Below are positions 43,501 through 50,473 of a stretch of DNA of 64,000 nt, piece after piece. This DNA is from 79-D21 sp022839995 (lineage in GTDB: Bacteria; Synergistota; Synergistia; Synergistales; 79-D21): the NCBI GenBank assembly GCA_022839995.1, contig JALHIN010000013.1, positions 17,143-81,142 on the forward strand. Reading direction: 5' to 3'. How positions within the stretch are numbered: the first letter of the stretch is position 1; each line of letters opens with the position of its first letter. The notes beneath the pieces were generated by a model. The model did not search any database. It was not told where the DNA came from and worked only from the letters and a program-made list of their open reading frames with translations. The position numbers and the translations under genes were made by a program.

Positions 43501-45581
43501 TCATGAGCGTGGACGGCGAGTCCTGCACCCTCGTCAGGGACAAGTCAGGCACCGTCCGGTTCGTGAAGGTGGGGTCCTTCATCGACCGGCTTTTCCAGGA
43601 AGCGACCAGTCCCGACGAGTGGTCCGTCCTCTGTTTCGACCCGGACACCGGGGAATCCCGTTACCGGCCCATCAAGGCCATTTTGAGCCACACCCACGAC
43701 GGGGACCTGTACGAGATCAGGACCGCCTACGGACGATCCGTCACCGTGACCGGGGAACACAGCGTCTTCGTGAGAGGAGACGGCGGAAAGCCCGTCCTGA
43801 AGCGGGGTGACTCCATCCGGCCCGGGGATGTCCTGGCCTGCCTTTCCAGGCTGCCGGCCAACGAAACGGCCCCGGAGCGGATCGACCTTGTCCGGGCCCT
43901 CAGGGAAGCCGCGGCGGACGAGGACATCGTCCTTCGGGGACCTGCCGTGGAGGAATTTCAGAAAGAGCTTGCCGAGCCTCGCGTGCGGATTTCGGAGACC
44001 CTGGGCCAACTTCTCCACGACACGCGAACCACCGTCGGGCTTCCCCTGAAAGAGGCCTGCCATGCGCTCGGCGTTTCCCACCCCTGCACGCTGCACGCGT
44101 GGGAAAAAGGAACCTCACGGCCGACCGAAAGCCATTTCAGGGCCTACACGGCCCTGCTGGGCATCGATGAGGGCCGCATCGAAGGCGAATACTCCCTCGA
44201 ACCGAGCGCGCTCGACCGGACGTGGGAAGAACGGCACGGGGGAGCCCCCGCAAACCGGGTGCGACCGTACTTCAGCCTGGCCGACCTCCCCATGGAGTCC
44301 ATCGAGGCCCTCGGGGATGAAGTCGTTTTGACCCCGAGGGATACCGCGGACCAGGCGATCCCCCGTACGCTCGAGGTCTCCCGGGACCTGCTGTTCCTGC
44401 TGGGTTACTTCGTCGCGGAAGGATCCTTCAGCCATCGGGCAGGCGTCCGGCTGGCCGTCGGAAAAAGGAACGAACCCCTCGTGCCCCGGCTCGCCTCGGC
44501 CTTCCGCTCCGCTTTCGGCGTGGAACCGGTCCTGTGCGAACCAGCCGAGGGCCGGGCAGCCGAACTGCAGGTCCTGAACCCCGTCATCGGATCGATCTTC
44601 AGGCATCTCTTCGGCTTCGAGAATCCGAAACCCTGGACGAAATCGGTGCCAGACCTGGTCTTCAACGTGTCCCGGGAACTCCAGGATTCCTTCCTCGAAG
44701 GCTATTTCCTGGGGGACGGCACTCTCCGCAGCCGCGGCATCGTCTTCACAACGACATCCAGGCTTCTGGCAGAGCAGATCCAGTACCTTTTCCTCGGCAG
44801 GGGCGTCCTCGCCGGCCTGACCGTACGCAAACCAGGCGGCGAACCTTCGGGCATGATCGGGGGCAAACCCATGACGAACCGTCGTGCGGTTTACACGCTC
44901 TCGGTGACGGATCCCACCGACCTCGCAGCGACCAGGGGAATCTGGAAGGGGCACGCGAACTCCTCCCTCCTGGAGGAAACCCTGGCCAACCGGAAAGCGC
45001 CGCGCAGGAACGCGCAGCGGTCCCCGATGCCCGGCAGCCTCGTGGGGCTCCCGGTGAAAGAGGTCAGGAAGATCCCCTGCGGGGGCCGTCACGTTTACGA
45101 TTTCTCGGTCGAGGGAGACGAAACCTTCGTCTGCGGCACCGGCGGCGTCTGCTGCCACAACACAGACGCTGACGTGGACGGCGCCCACATCCGGACGCTG
45201 CTCTTGACCCTCTTCTACCGCTACATGCCCCAGCTGATCGAGAACGGACACCTGTACGTGGCCCAGCCGCCGCTGTACCGCGTGGCGGACGGAAAAACCG
45301 TCCACTACTGCTACTCCGAAAAGGAGCTGAAGGCCATCCAGGAAAAGCTGGGCGACAGGAAAAAACTGTCGATCCAGCGCTACAAGGGTCTGGGCGAAAT
45401 GAACCCCGAACAGCTCTGGGAAACGACCATGGACCCCGCGCGCCGGGTCGTGAAGCGCGTCGAAGTGGAGGACGCCGTGGCCGCGGACGAGCTGTTCAGC
45501 ATCCTGATGGGCGACAGCGTAGGCCCGAGGCGGGAATTCATCGAGACCCACGCCAGGGAAGTGCGAAACCTGGACGTGTAG
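40569..45581 (+). CDS. gyrB: DNA gyrase subunit B precursor containing two inteins
   Basis: The 1670-residue reading frame encodes GyrB interrupted by two inteins of 484 and 552 residues; the spliced protein would be 634 residues, the normal length. The extein order is as follows. The GHKL ATPase has VVDNSIDEAMAG near residue 45, DNGRGIPTDLHP, and GGLHGVGVSVVNALS near 115. The transducer domain comes next. The TOPRIM domain has EGDSAGG (to residue 430), then DADVDGAHIRTLLL (from 1533) and the C-terminal RYKGLGEMNP. Both inteins lie inside the TOPRIM metal-binding motifs, so gyrase activity needs splicing. It follows the remB-like gene and ends at a terminator at 45609. Confidence 0.97.
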   Translation: MTPSAKYTAKDIQILEGLEAVRRRPGMYIGDTGPRGLHHLVYEVVDNSIDEAMAGFCTEIEVCLKADGSVSVTDNGRGIPTDLHPQTGRPAAEVVLTKLHAGGKFDKKAYQVSGGLHGVGVSVVNALSEWLEVTIWRDGMTHRQRFERGIPVTDLENGEPTEKRGTRIHFLPDPTIFSETTFSWEILSGRIRELAFLNPGLCITLKDEAEPKEKIFKYDGGIALFAEYLNRGKTTLFAPPLTIKGEKDGVIVEVSIQYNDSYLERIYAFANLIHTVEGGTHVSGFRTALTRAVNEMARRQKLLKEKDENLGGDDLKEGMTAVISVKLPEPQFEGQTKTKLGNGEIKGIVDSIVYEGLMELLEDRSDVLKPLVENAVKARQAREAARKARDLVRRKSAMSGLELPGKLADCSSKNPAECELYIVEGDSAGGCFSGDTMVRLASGKALSFKQLAEDWENGIVHFGYATNKAGDIRIVPLIEPRRTRKDAPLVEVELDNGQKLRCTPDHLFRLRDGSYRQAKDLVGDDSLMPLRIRFTERGENPGPGYEMVWMNGQHRWVHTHHLADMYNLVSHVYEKARGPMRHHRNLNKQDNDPRNIARLTKEEHLSLHAGIARETIAKIWQNPEYRERKLRSLSENAKRMWRDPAYRNHMSERIRLERKNPEINRKLMEGFLKWYGALDQEAKLRYANKLRDLQHRYWSSEENRELQAKRVHEYYLSHPELREELRKKARLEWADPSLRDWRSEATREQWSNPNFRKNHSEVVRVWWQDHPEHAKKLVRACKRRWNDPTAREKVIRALERWRHESSQEEKSRRIREGHRDKGLKLLNRLLKEAPADLVQAYDGLRSREAPTAPRFETLLEKHFLGNREALLEAASNYNHKVKAVRFLEEREDVYDLTVEHYHNFALEAGIFVHNSAKQGRDRHFQAILPLRGKILNVEKARLDRIFSNQEIKTIIQALGAGVGEDFDPNKLRYHHCVIMSVDGESCTLVRDKSGTVRFVKVGSFIDRLFQEATSPDEWSVLCFDPDTGESRYRPIKAILSHTHDGDLYEIRTAYGRSVTVTGEHSVFVRGDGGKPVLKRGDSIRPGDVLACLSRLPANETAPERIDLVRALREAAADEDIVLRGPAVEEFQKELAEPRVRISETLGQLLHDTRTTVGLPLKEACHALGVSHPCTLHAWEKGTSRPTESHFRAYTALLGIDEGRIEGEYSLEPSALDRTWEERHGGAPANRVRPYFSLADLPMESIEALGDEVVLTPRDTADQAIPRTLEVSRDLLFLLGYFVAEGSFSHRAGVRLAVGKRNEPLVPRLASAFRSAFGVEPVLCEPAEGRAAELQVLNPVIGSIFRHLFGFENPKPWTKSVPDLVFNVSRELQDSFLEGYFLGDGTLRSRGIVFTTTSRLLAEQIQYLFLGRGVLAGLTVRKPGGEPSGMIGGKPMTNRRAVYTLSVTDPTDLAATRGIWKGHANSSLLEETLANRKAPRRNAQRSPMPGSLVGLPVKEVRKIPCGGRHVYDFSVEGDETFVCGTGGVCCHNTDADVDGAHIRTLLLTLFYRYMPQLIENGHLYVAQPPLYRVADGKTVHYCYSEKELKAIQEKLGDRKKLSIQRYKGLGEMNPEQLWETTMDPARRVVKRVEVEDAVAADELFSILMGDSVGPRREFIETHAREVRNLDV
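41859..43310 (+). mobile_element. Intein 1 of GyrB, HNH-type homing endonuclease with tandem W-P-R repeats
   Basis: This 484-residue intein sits between Gly430 and the extein Ser of SAKQGRD. Splicing blocks are present: Cys1 in CFSGDTMVRL, block B in RCTPDHLFRL (residue 71), and the C-terminal block ending HNFALEAGIFVHN with Ser as the +1 residue. An HNH nuclease-like segment, MRHHRNLNKQDNDP...EEHLSLH, covers residues 150-178. About eleven short units built on W-x-(D/N)-P-x-x-R, spaced 17-21 residues, fill residues 188-385. The DNA from about 42200 to 43100 is visibly richer in A and T than the surrounding gyrB, suggesting later acquisition. Confidence 0.92.
43506..45161 (+). mobile_element. 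Intein 2 of GyrB, LAGLIDADG-type with an internal helix-turn-helix
   Basis: This 552-residue intein interrupts the extein between RYHHCVIM and TDADVDG. It begins with Ser1 (SVDGESCTLV), has block B as VTGEHSVFV (residue 81), and ends TFVCGTGGVCCHN with Thr as +1. Two LAGLIDADG-type motifs are LLFLLGYFVAEGSF (near 295-308) and FLEGYFLGDGTL (near 396-407). Between the splicing and endonuclease parts, residues about 162-220 form an XRE-like helix-turn-helix (LKEACHALGV, TLHAWEKGTSRP). Base composition matches the host gene, unlike intein 1. Both LAGLIDADG motifs keep an acidic residue, so it may be active. Confidence 0.93.
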
Positions 45582-45608
45582 GGACGGCGGATTTTTCGAA
45601 AAACAGAG

Positions 45609-45636
45609 GCCCCCGGCGAAAGCCGGGGGCTTTTTT
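45609..45636 (+). terminator. Rho-independent terminator after gyrB
   Basis: A perfect 9-bp stem (45609-45617 with 45622-45630) capped by a GAAA tetraloop is followed by six T residues. Confidence 0.9.
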
Positions 45637-45725
45637 CACGGTTTGCCCAGGGTTTTCCGGATGACCCGGTCCTGGGGCGAACCCTTTTCGACGGGCGTCC
45701 ACGGCGCCCACGAAGGTTCCACTAG

Positions 45726-46043
45726 TCACTGGTCCACCATGTGCCCCTTGAAGTCGTAGGTGTAGGCGTCCAGGGCCCGGTAGGCGTTCCGCTTCGGGGA
45801 GTAGTGCCACTGGAGGACATCCGTGATCTTCCGGGCGGCGTAGTCCACCCGCACCCAGATTTCCACGATTTTCTCGCCCGTTTCGGCATCCTTCAGTTCC
45901 TTCACGCCCGCAGGGCTGAAAAGCCAAGCTTTCTCAGCCTCGGCAAAAACCGGCCTGAAGGAGTCCATCGGCGGAACCGCTGCCAGGGAAGGGAGAGGCC
46001 AGGCAAAAAAGCAGGCAAGGACCAGAGCGATTATTTTCATCAT
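45726..46043 (-). CDS. Small secreted protein of unknown function
   Basis: This 105-residue protein has a signal peptide (MMKIIALVLACFFAWPLPSLAA, cleavage near residue 22) and a compact mature part of about 83 residues with no recognised domain. Its content (ETGEKIVEIWVRVDYAARKITDVLQW) suggests a small beta-sheet protein. No strong ribosome site precedes the paired ATG codons at 46038-46043. It is divergent from the ADP-ribosylglycohydrolase fusion gene. Confidence 0.65.
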   Translation of the reverse strand: MMKIIALVLACFFAWPLPSLAAVPPMDSFRPVFAEAEKAWLFSPAGVKELKDAETGEKIVEIWVRVDYAARKITDVLQWHYSPKRNAYRALDAYTYDFKGHMVDQ

Positions 46044-46159
46044 ATGGATAATGTATCATTATGATGCATCCTTGTCACCCGGAAACGATAGCCCCCTTAT
46101 CCTGTCGCTCTCCCCTGCTAGACTCGCCGCAACAAAAGCGAAAAAGGAGAGTGGTCCTC

Positions 46160-48097
46160 ATGAACGGGTCCGGAACGAACGGCGGCAGGGAACCCGAGCT
46201 GGCCTCCGCCTGGCTGAAGCGCCTTCACGCAGGGCAACCGAAGACCGTCGGCGAGCTGACCGTGTTCCCGCTTTTCTGGGAAGTCCCGGGCGTCTTTCCC
46301 TACCTCACCCTTGGGGAAGCCCTCGAAAACGGGACCGTCACGATCACGGAAGTGAGCCAGGGCGGATCCGTCCCGGAGCTGGCCGTGGAAAACGCGGGAG
46401 AGACGGCAGTCCTGCTGCTTGACGGGGAAGAGTTGCGCGGGGCCAAGCAGAACCGCGTCCTGAACACCTCGATCCTCCTGGCCCCGAAAAGCCGCTCGGT
46501 GATCCCCGTCAGCTGCACGGAGCAGGGGCGATGGCACTACGTGTCCAACGCCTTCGAGGATTCGGGCTTCGTCATGTCCCGCAGCGCCCGGCTCGAGAAG
46601 AACCTTTCCGTGTCCGCCTCGCTGAAAGCCGGGCGAGCGCACCGCAGCGACCAGGGAGCTGTCTGGGAAGCCATCCGGGACCTGTCGGAAAAAGCCGGGG
46701 TCCGTTCGGAAACGGGCGCCCAGCGCGATGTATTCGAGGCGCGGAGGAAGGCCCTGTCCGGCATCGAGGGGGAAATTCCCAGCCTGGAGAAACAGTGCGG
46801 GCTCCTGGTCTTCGCCCAGGGGAAACCCGTGGGGTTCGACGCCGTTTCCCTGCCTTCTGCGTACGCCCGCCTGCACGGAAAGCTCCTGAAGAGCTACGCC
46901 CTGGAAAGCCTGCTGGCCGAAGGGAAACCCCAAGGCCCGGTTCCCGGGGCAAAAGAGGCGGAAGCGTTCCTCGCCGCCTGCGCGGACCTGGCGGGAGCTG
47001 CCTATCCCTCCGCGGGGCTTGGAACGGAATGCCGGTTCGAATCGAAAGCAATGACAGGCTTTTCCCTGATCCACCACGGCGAGGCCGTCCATTCCGCCTT
47101 CTTCGCCCTGCCCGAAGAAAACCTGGGAAGGCGCCGCGAGAAGCACGAGACGACCCTCGCCTCCGTCGGCATTCGGAGGAACCTGCGCGCCGGGGCAAGG
47201 TCTGGCCGGATCACCCCGGAGCGCCTGACCCCGCCGGAATTCATGGGAGATTGCTTCTTGCCTGAACCGGAACCCAGGACGGATCCCCCGGCAAGGCCCA
47301 TCCTTTACGGGGCCATCGCCGGCGACATCGTCGGTTCCGCTTACGAACGGCGCCCCGTCAAGACAACCGACTTTCCGCTGTTCTCCCCGGCCTCCCGCTG
47401 GACCGACGACACCGTGCTCACGATCGCCGCGGCGGAGGTGATCCTCACGGGGGGCGATTTCGAGGAAGCCTACCGCCGGTGGGGGCGCCGGTATCCCGAT
47501 GCCGGCTACGGCCGGGCCTTTCGGGCCTGGCTCCTCTCCCGGCGCCCCGAACCCTACCAGAGCTACGGCAACGGCAGCGCCATGCGGGTCTCGCCCATCG
47601 GGTGGGCCTGCGACACCCTGGAGCAAACCCTCGAGCTGGCCCGCCACAGCGCCGTTCCGACCCACGATCACCCCGAGGGGATCAAGGGAGCCCAGGCCGT
47701 GGCCGGGGCCATCTTCCTGGCCCGAAGCGGGGCCTCGAAAGAGGAAATCCGCACCCAGACCGAAACCCGTTTCGGCTACGACCTGGGACGGACACTGGAC
47801 GAGATCCGTCCCGGCTACCACTTCGACCCGACCTGCCAGGGGAGCGTCCCCGAAGCCCTGACCGCCTTCCTGGAATCGAATTCCTTCGAGGACGCCCTCC
47901 GGAAGGCCGTGTCCCTCGGCGGCGACTCGGACACCCAGGCCTGCATCGCCGGGGCGGTGGCGGAAGCCTTCTACGGAGGCGTTCCCCTCGAAATCGCCGA
48001 ACGGGTCCGGGCCCTGCTTCCCGCTGAAATGACCCGGATCCTCGACCGGTTCGCGGAGATTTTCGAAAACAGGAGTCCCTTTCGCAGCCGCGCCTAA
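46160..48097 (+). CDS. Fusion of an ARPP-1 (DUF6569) domain with an ADP-ribosylglycohydrolase
   Basis: This 645-residue protein has two parts. Residues about 15-375 match the ARPP-1 domain, with FPYLTLGEALENGTVTITEVS, DGEELRGAKQNRVLNTS and IPVSCTEQGRWHY. This domain is named for its association with ADP-ribosylglycohydrolases. Residues from about 380 form a DraG-type ADP-ribosylglycohydrolase: ILYGAIAGDIVGSAYE, RWTDDTVLTIA and SLGGDSDTQACIAGAVAEAFYG carry the two magnesium sites. The enzyme probably removes ADP-ribose from a protein, nucleic acid or small molecule. ATG 46160 follows AAGGAGAG. A WYL regulator follows in the same direction, a combination often seen in stress or defence settings. 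Confidence 0.85.
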   Translation: MNGSGTNGGREPELASAWLKRLHAGQPKTVGELTVFPLFWEVPGVFPYLTLGEALENGTVTITEVSQGGSVPELAVENAGETAVLLLDGEELRGAKQNRVLNTSILLAPKSRSVIPVSCTEQGRWHYVSNAFEDSGFVMSRSARLEKNLSVSASLKAGRAHRSDQGAVWEAIRDLSEKAGVRSETGAQRDVFEARRKALSGIEGEIPSLEKQCGLLVFAQGKPVGFDAVSLPSAYARLHGKLLKSYALESLLAEGKPQGPVPGAKEAEAFLAACADLAGAAYPSAGLGTECRFESKAMTGFSLIHHGEAVHSAFFALPEENLGRRREKHETTLASVGIRRNLRAGARSGRITPERLTPPEFMGDCFLPEPEPRTDPPARPILYGAIAGDIVGSAYERRPVKTTDFPLFSPASRWTDDTVLTIAAAEVILTGGDFEEAYRRWGRRYPDAGYGRAFRAWLLSRRPEPYQSYGNGSAMRVSPIGWACDTLEQTLELARHSAVPTHDHPEGIKGAQAVAGAIFLARSGASKEEIRTQTETRFGYDLGRTLDEIRPGYHFDPTCQGSVPEALTAFLESNSFEDALRKAVSLGGDSDTQACIAGAVAEAFYGGVPLEIAERVRALLPAEMTRILDRFAEIFENRSPFRSRA

Positions 48098-48104
48098 ACC
48101 GCTT

Positions 48105-48110
48105 TATAAT
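48105..48110 (+). promoter_or_regulatory. Candidate -10 box of the WYL regulator gene
   Basis: A perfect TATAAT lies at 48105-48110, 36 bases before the ATG at 48146, with no good -35 box at normal spacing. It would give the regulator its own short-leader transcript apart from the fusion gene that ends at 48097. Confidence 0.4.
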
Positions 48111-48145
48111 GAAGGGCAGGCCTTTCCAAAAAAAGGAGGGAGCTC

Positions 48146-49174
48146 ATGCCCAGGGACCTCGGCTCGATCCGCATCGCGCGGCTGAACGATCTCGTACAGG
48201 AACTGTCGACCCACGGGTTCCTGCCGAAAAAGGAACTCATGGCCCGCCTGGAATACACCCAGGACCGCACGCTGGAACGGGACATCGCGTTCCTGAGGGA
48301 CCAGTACGGGGTCCAGATCGACTACGACCGGCACAGGGGCGCCTACTGCCTGCGGGGCACCGGCCGGTTCGTCGCGGTGTTCGACCTCAGCGAACGGGAG
48401 GTCACCGCGCTTGCCGCGGGCCTGGGAATGGCCTCCCACTTCCTGCCCCACCTGCAGGAAGAATGCGAATCCCTTTGGGGAAAGATCCGCTTCCGGCTGC
48501 CCAGGGGCCTCTCCGACCACGGGGAGCGCCTCGGGCAGTCCGCGGTCGTGGCCCTTCCCGTTTCCCCCATGGATCCCAAGGTTTTCGAAACCTGCCTCAA
48601 CGCCATCCGCCAGTCCAAGGCCATCCGGATCCGCTACCGGTCCCCCTACGGGGACGGCAGCGTGAAAGGCTACGAACTATCTCCGTGGGGTGTCTTTTTC
48701 AGGGCCCACGCCTGGTACCTCTGGGCCGGGAACCCGGCCTGCGGCGAAGCCCGGACCTACCGGGTCTCCCGGATCTCCCAGGTGGTCATGGAAGAGCGCC
48801 CCATGGACATGCAGCCGCCCGAAGCCGGGGTGGCAGCCTTCGCGCAAAGCGCCTGGTACGCCTGTCCGGGGGAACCCTGCCACGACGTGGCGATCCGGGT
48901 GAGGCCCCCGCTGGCGGACGTGGTGGCGGAAACCCCCTGGCATGCCTCCCAGTCCCTGTCCAGGGAGGAAGACGGGACACTGCGCCTTTTCGCGAAGGTG
49001 CCGGACCTTGACGAGGTCGCCCGGTGGGTGATGGCCAGCGCTCCCTACGCCGAGGTCATAGAACCCCCGGCGCTGAGGCAGAGGATCCGGGATCTCGCTG
49101 GGCAAGCCGCGCAAAGGCACGCCGGACCCTGGGAGGGAGAAAGGGAGGGAAACACATGGACTCGACGGAACTGA
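48146..49174 (+). CDS. WYL-domain transcriptional regulator
   Basis: This 342-residue YafY-type regulator has an N-terminal winged helix (KKELMARLEYTQDRTLERDIAFLRDQYGV, residues 28-56) and a central WYL domain where the motif reads HAWYLWAG near residue 193, followed by RTYRVSRIS. A C-terminal extension (WCX) is also seen. WYL domains sense ligands such as nucleotides or nucleic-acid products. AAGGAGG precedes the ATG. It ends 19 bases inside the next gene. It may control the ADP-ribosylglycohydrolase fusion just upstream. Confidence 0.9.
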   Translation: MPRDLGSIRIARLNDLVQELSTHGFLPKKELMARLEYTQDRTLERDIAFLRDQYGVQIDYDRHRGAYCLRGTGRFVAVFDLSEREVTALAAGLGMASHFLPHLQEECESLWGKIRFRLPRGLSDHGERLGQSAVVALPVSPMDPKVFETCLNAIRQSKAIRIRYRSPYGDGSVKGYELSPWGVFFRAHAWYLWAGNPACGEARTYRVSRISQVVMEERPMDMQPPEAGVAAFAQSAWYACPGEPCHDVAIRVRPPLADVVAETPWHASQSLSREEDGTLRLFAKVPDLDEVARWVMASAPYAEVIEPPALRQRIRDLAGQAAQRHAGPWEGEREGNTWTRRN

Positions 49175-49695
49175 AGCGGTGGCTGATCTCGCAGGGGGCT
49201 GCCGTTGCCGGGGTGGCGGACCTCGAGCCTTTGTCCGGCTACCCGACCCTGCCGGAAAACCTGCTGGCGGGTTTCCGGCGCGGCGTCAGCATGGGAATTC
49301 CCATCCCGGCCTCCCGCACGCTCGACCGGGTGTCACACCGGGGGAACCTCTCCCACAAGGCGGTCGCAAGGCTGGCGGGGCTGGGCTGGATCGGGAAGAA
49401 CATCCTCCTGGTGAACCCCGAGTACGGCCCGCGCCTCCGGTTCGCCACGGTGCTTACGGACCTCGACCTGGAGGCCGACGAACCGCTTGACCGCGACTGC
49501 GGGGGATGCTCAAAATGCCGGGACGCCTGCCCCGCGGGAGCGATCCGGGGCGTGATCGCGAAACCCTACCCCGAAACGCGGGAAGAATGCGTGGACCTCG
49601 AAGCCTGCTCGGGAAAGCTGAAGGAATTCGCTTCGGAACTGGGAAAGGACATCTGTGGGGTCTGCATCCGGGTCTGCCCTTTTGCGAGGGTGTAG
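49156..49695 (+). CDS. Short QueG-like/double 4Fe-4S cluster protein
   Basis: This 179-residue protein resembles part of epoxyqueuosine reductase (QueG, about 300-380 residues). It keeps the segment RLAGLGWIGKNILLVNPEYGPRLRFATVLTDL, then two 4Fe-4S motifs (CGGCSKCRDACPAGAI near 116-131 and CGVCIRVCPF near the C-terminus). It lacks the N-terminal cobalamin-binding stretch and C-terminal HEAT region of QueG. Such short forms exist as stand-alone iron-sulphur proteins in anaerobes; the function is unknown. It overlaps the WYL gene by 19 bases and starts at ATG 49156. Confidence 0.8.
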   Translation: MDSTELKRWLISQGAAVAGVADLEPLSGYPTLPENLLAGFRRGVSMGIPIPASRTLDRVSHRGNLSHKAVARLAGLGWIGKNILLVNPEYGPRLRFATVLTDLDLEADEPLDRDCGGCSKCRDACPAGAIRGVIAKPYPETREECVDLEACSGKLKEFASELGKDICGVCIRVCPFARV

Positions 49696-49711
49696 GGCCA
49701 AAGAAGAAGTG

Positions 49712-50441
49712 TCCAGTTTTTTTCGCACTTTCGTTTGGGCCTAGGCAGGGAACTACTCGAACAGGGCGGTCCAACCTTCATTGGCTAAGCGCTTACCGGC
49801 AACTTCAACGCCTCCTTCTGCCGCTCCATGGCGGAAAGGAATTCCATGTCCGTGTATAGGCCAGCTTTCTGGTTTCGCTAACCTAAAATTGACCCAATTT
49901 CGAGGGAAACGCTCACGGAAAACGGCCCCCCTGGACCTAACCCCTACCATCGATGGATGACAACAAATTGGAATCGGCGTAGAAGGGTCCCTTAAGTTGG
50001 ACCTGTACGAATACGTGAAGAGAACCGGGCGAGACTACAGGAAATCGGTGAGCGAGACCGCCCGTGTATGTCCGGTAGGATCTCCGGTTTCTGGACGAAC
50101 TGAGGGGTGTCCCTTTCACGAAGGACCGGGGAACTTCTCTTCCAGGTTCTGGCCAAAAGACACGAGGGGGTTCGTGATCATCACGACGAACCTGGGTTTT
50201 GCGAGTTGGAGGCAGGTCTTCGGGGAACCGAACATGACGGCGGCATTGCTGGACCGTCTGACCCACAAGGCTCATATCATCGAATTCTCATGGGAAAGCT
50301 ATCGCCTGAGGCAATCCCTGAAGGGGACGGACAAGCGAACCGGAAAACACTTCCAGCCTGAAAATCGCGGATAGAGGTCATGGGCGGGTGGTCAATTTTG
50401 AGGATCGGCCCTGGTCATTTTTATGTTGTCAAAACCAAATG
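49712..50441 (+). mobile_element. Decayed IS21-family element
   Basis: No intact gene lies in the 778 bp between the QueG-like gene and the CRISPR array. The left limit is suggested by TGTCCAG at about 49712, the right by the tract GGTGGTCAATTTTGAGGATCGG...GGTCATTTTTATG near 50389-50430, which resembles IS21-family ends. A broken istB tail lies inside (50085-50374). Limits are estimates; target-site duplications were not identified. The stretch from about 49750 to 50080 holds only short ORFs that I cannot assign. Confidence 0.5.
50085..50374 (+). pseudogene. istB: Remnant of IstB (IS21 helper ATPase) C-terminus, frameshifted
   Basis: Three successive frames carry pieces of IstB: FLDELRGVPFTKDRG (from 50085), then GELLFQVLAKRHEG (about 50128), then GFVIITTNLGFASWRQVFGEPN continuing to the stop at 50374. 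The last piece contains TAALLDRLTHKAHIIEFSWESYRLRQSLK, the hallmark C-terminus of IstB. At least two frameshifts break it and the N-terminal Walker A part is missing. It is a fossil and cannot support transposition. Confidence 0.7.
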
Positions 50442-50473
50442 CCGGACGCGCTAGGCCTCCACGGCCTTGCGGA

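Noticed and set aside
44115..45551. A 478-codon minus-strand frame opposite intein 2 and the GyrB C-terminus
   Set aside because: It is a shadow of the GC-rich coding strand with no recognisable domain.
49753..49950. Short minus-strand open frame between the QueG-like gene and the istB remnant
   Set aside because: No ribosome site, no recognisable similarity, and it lies inside a decayed insertion element.
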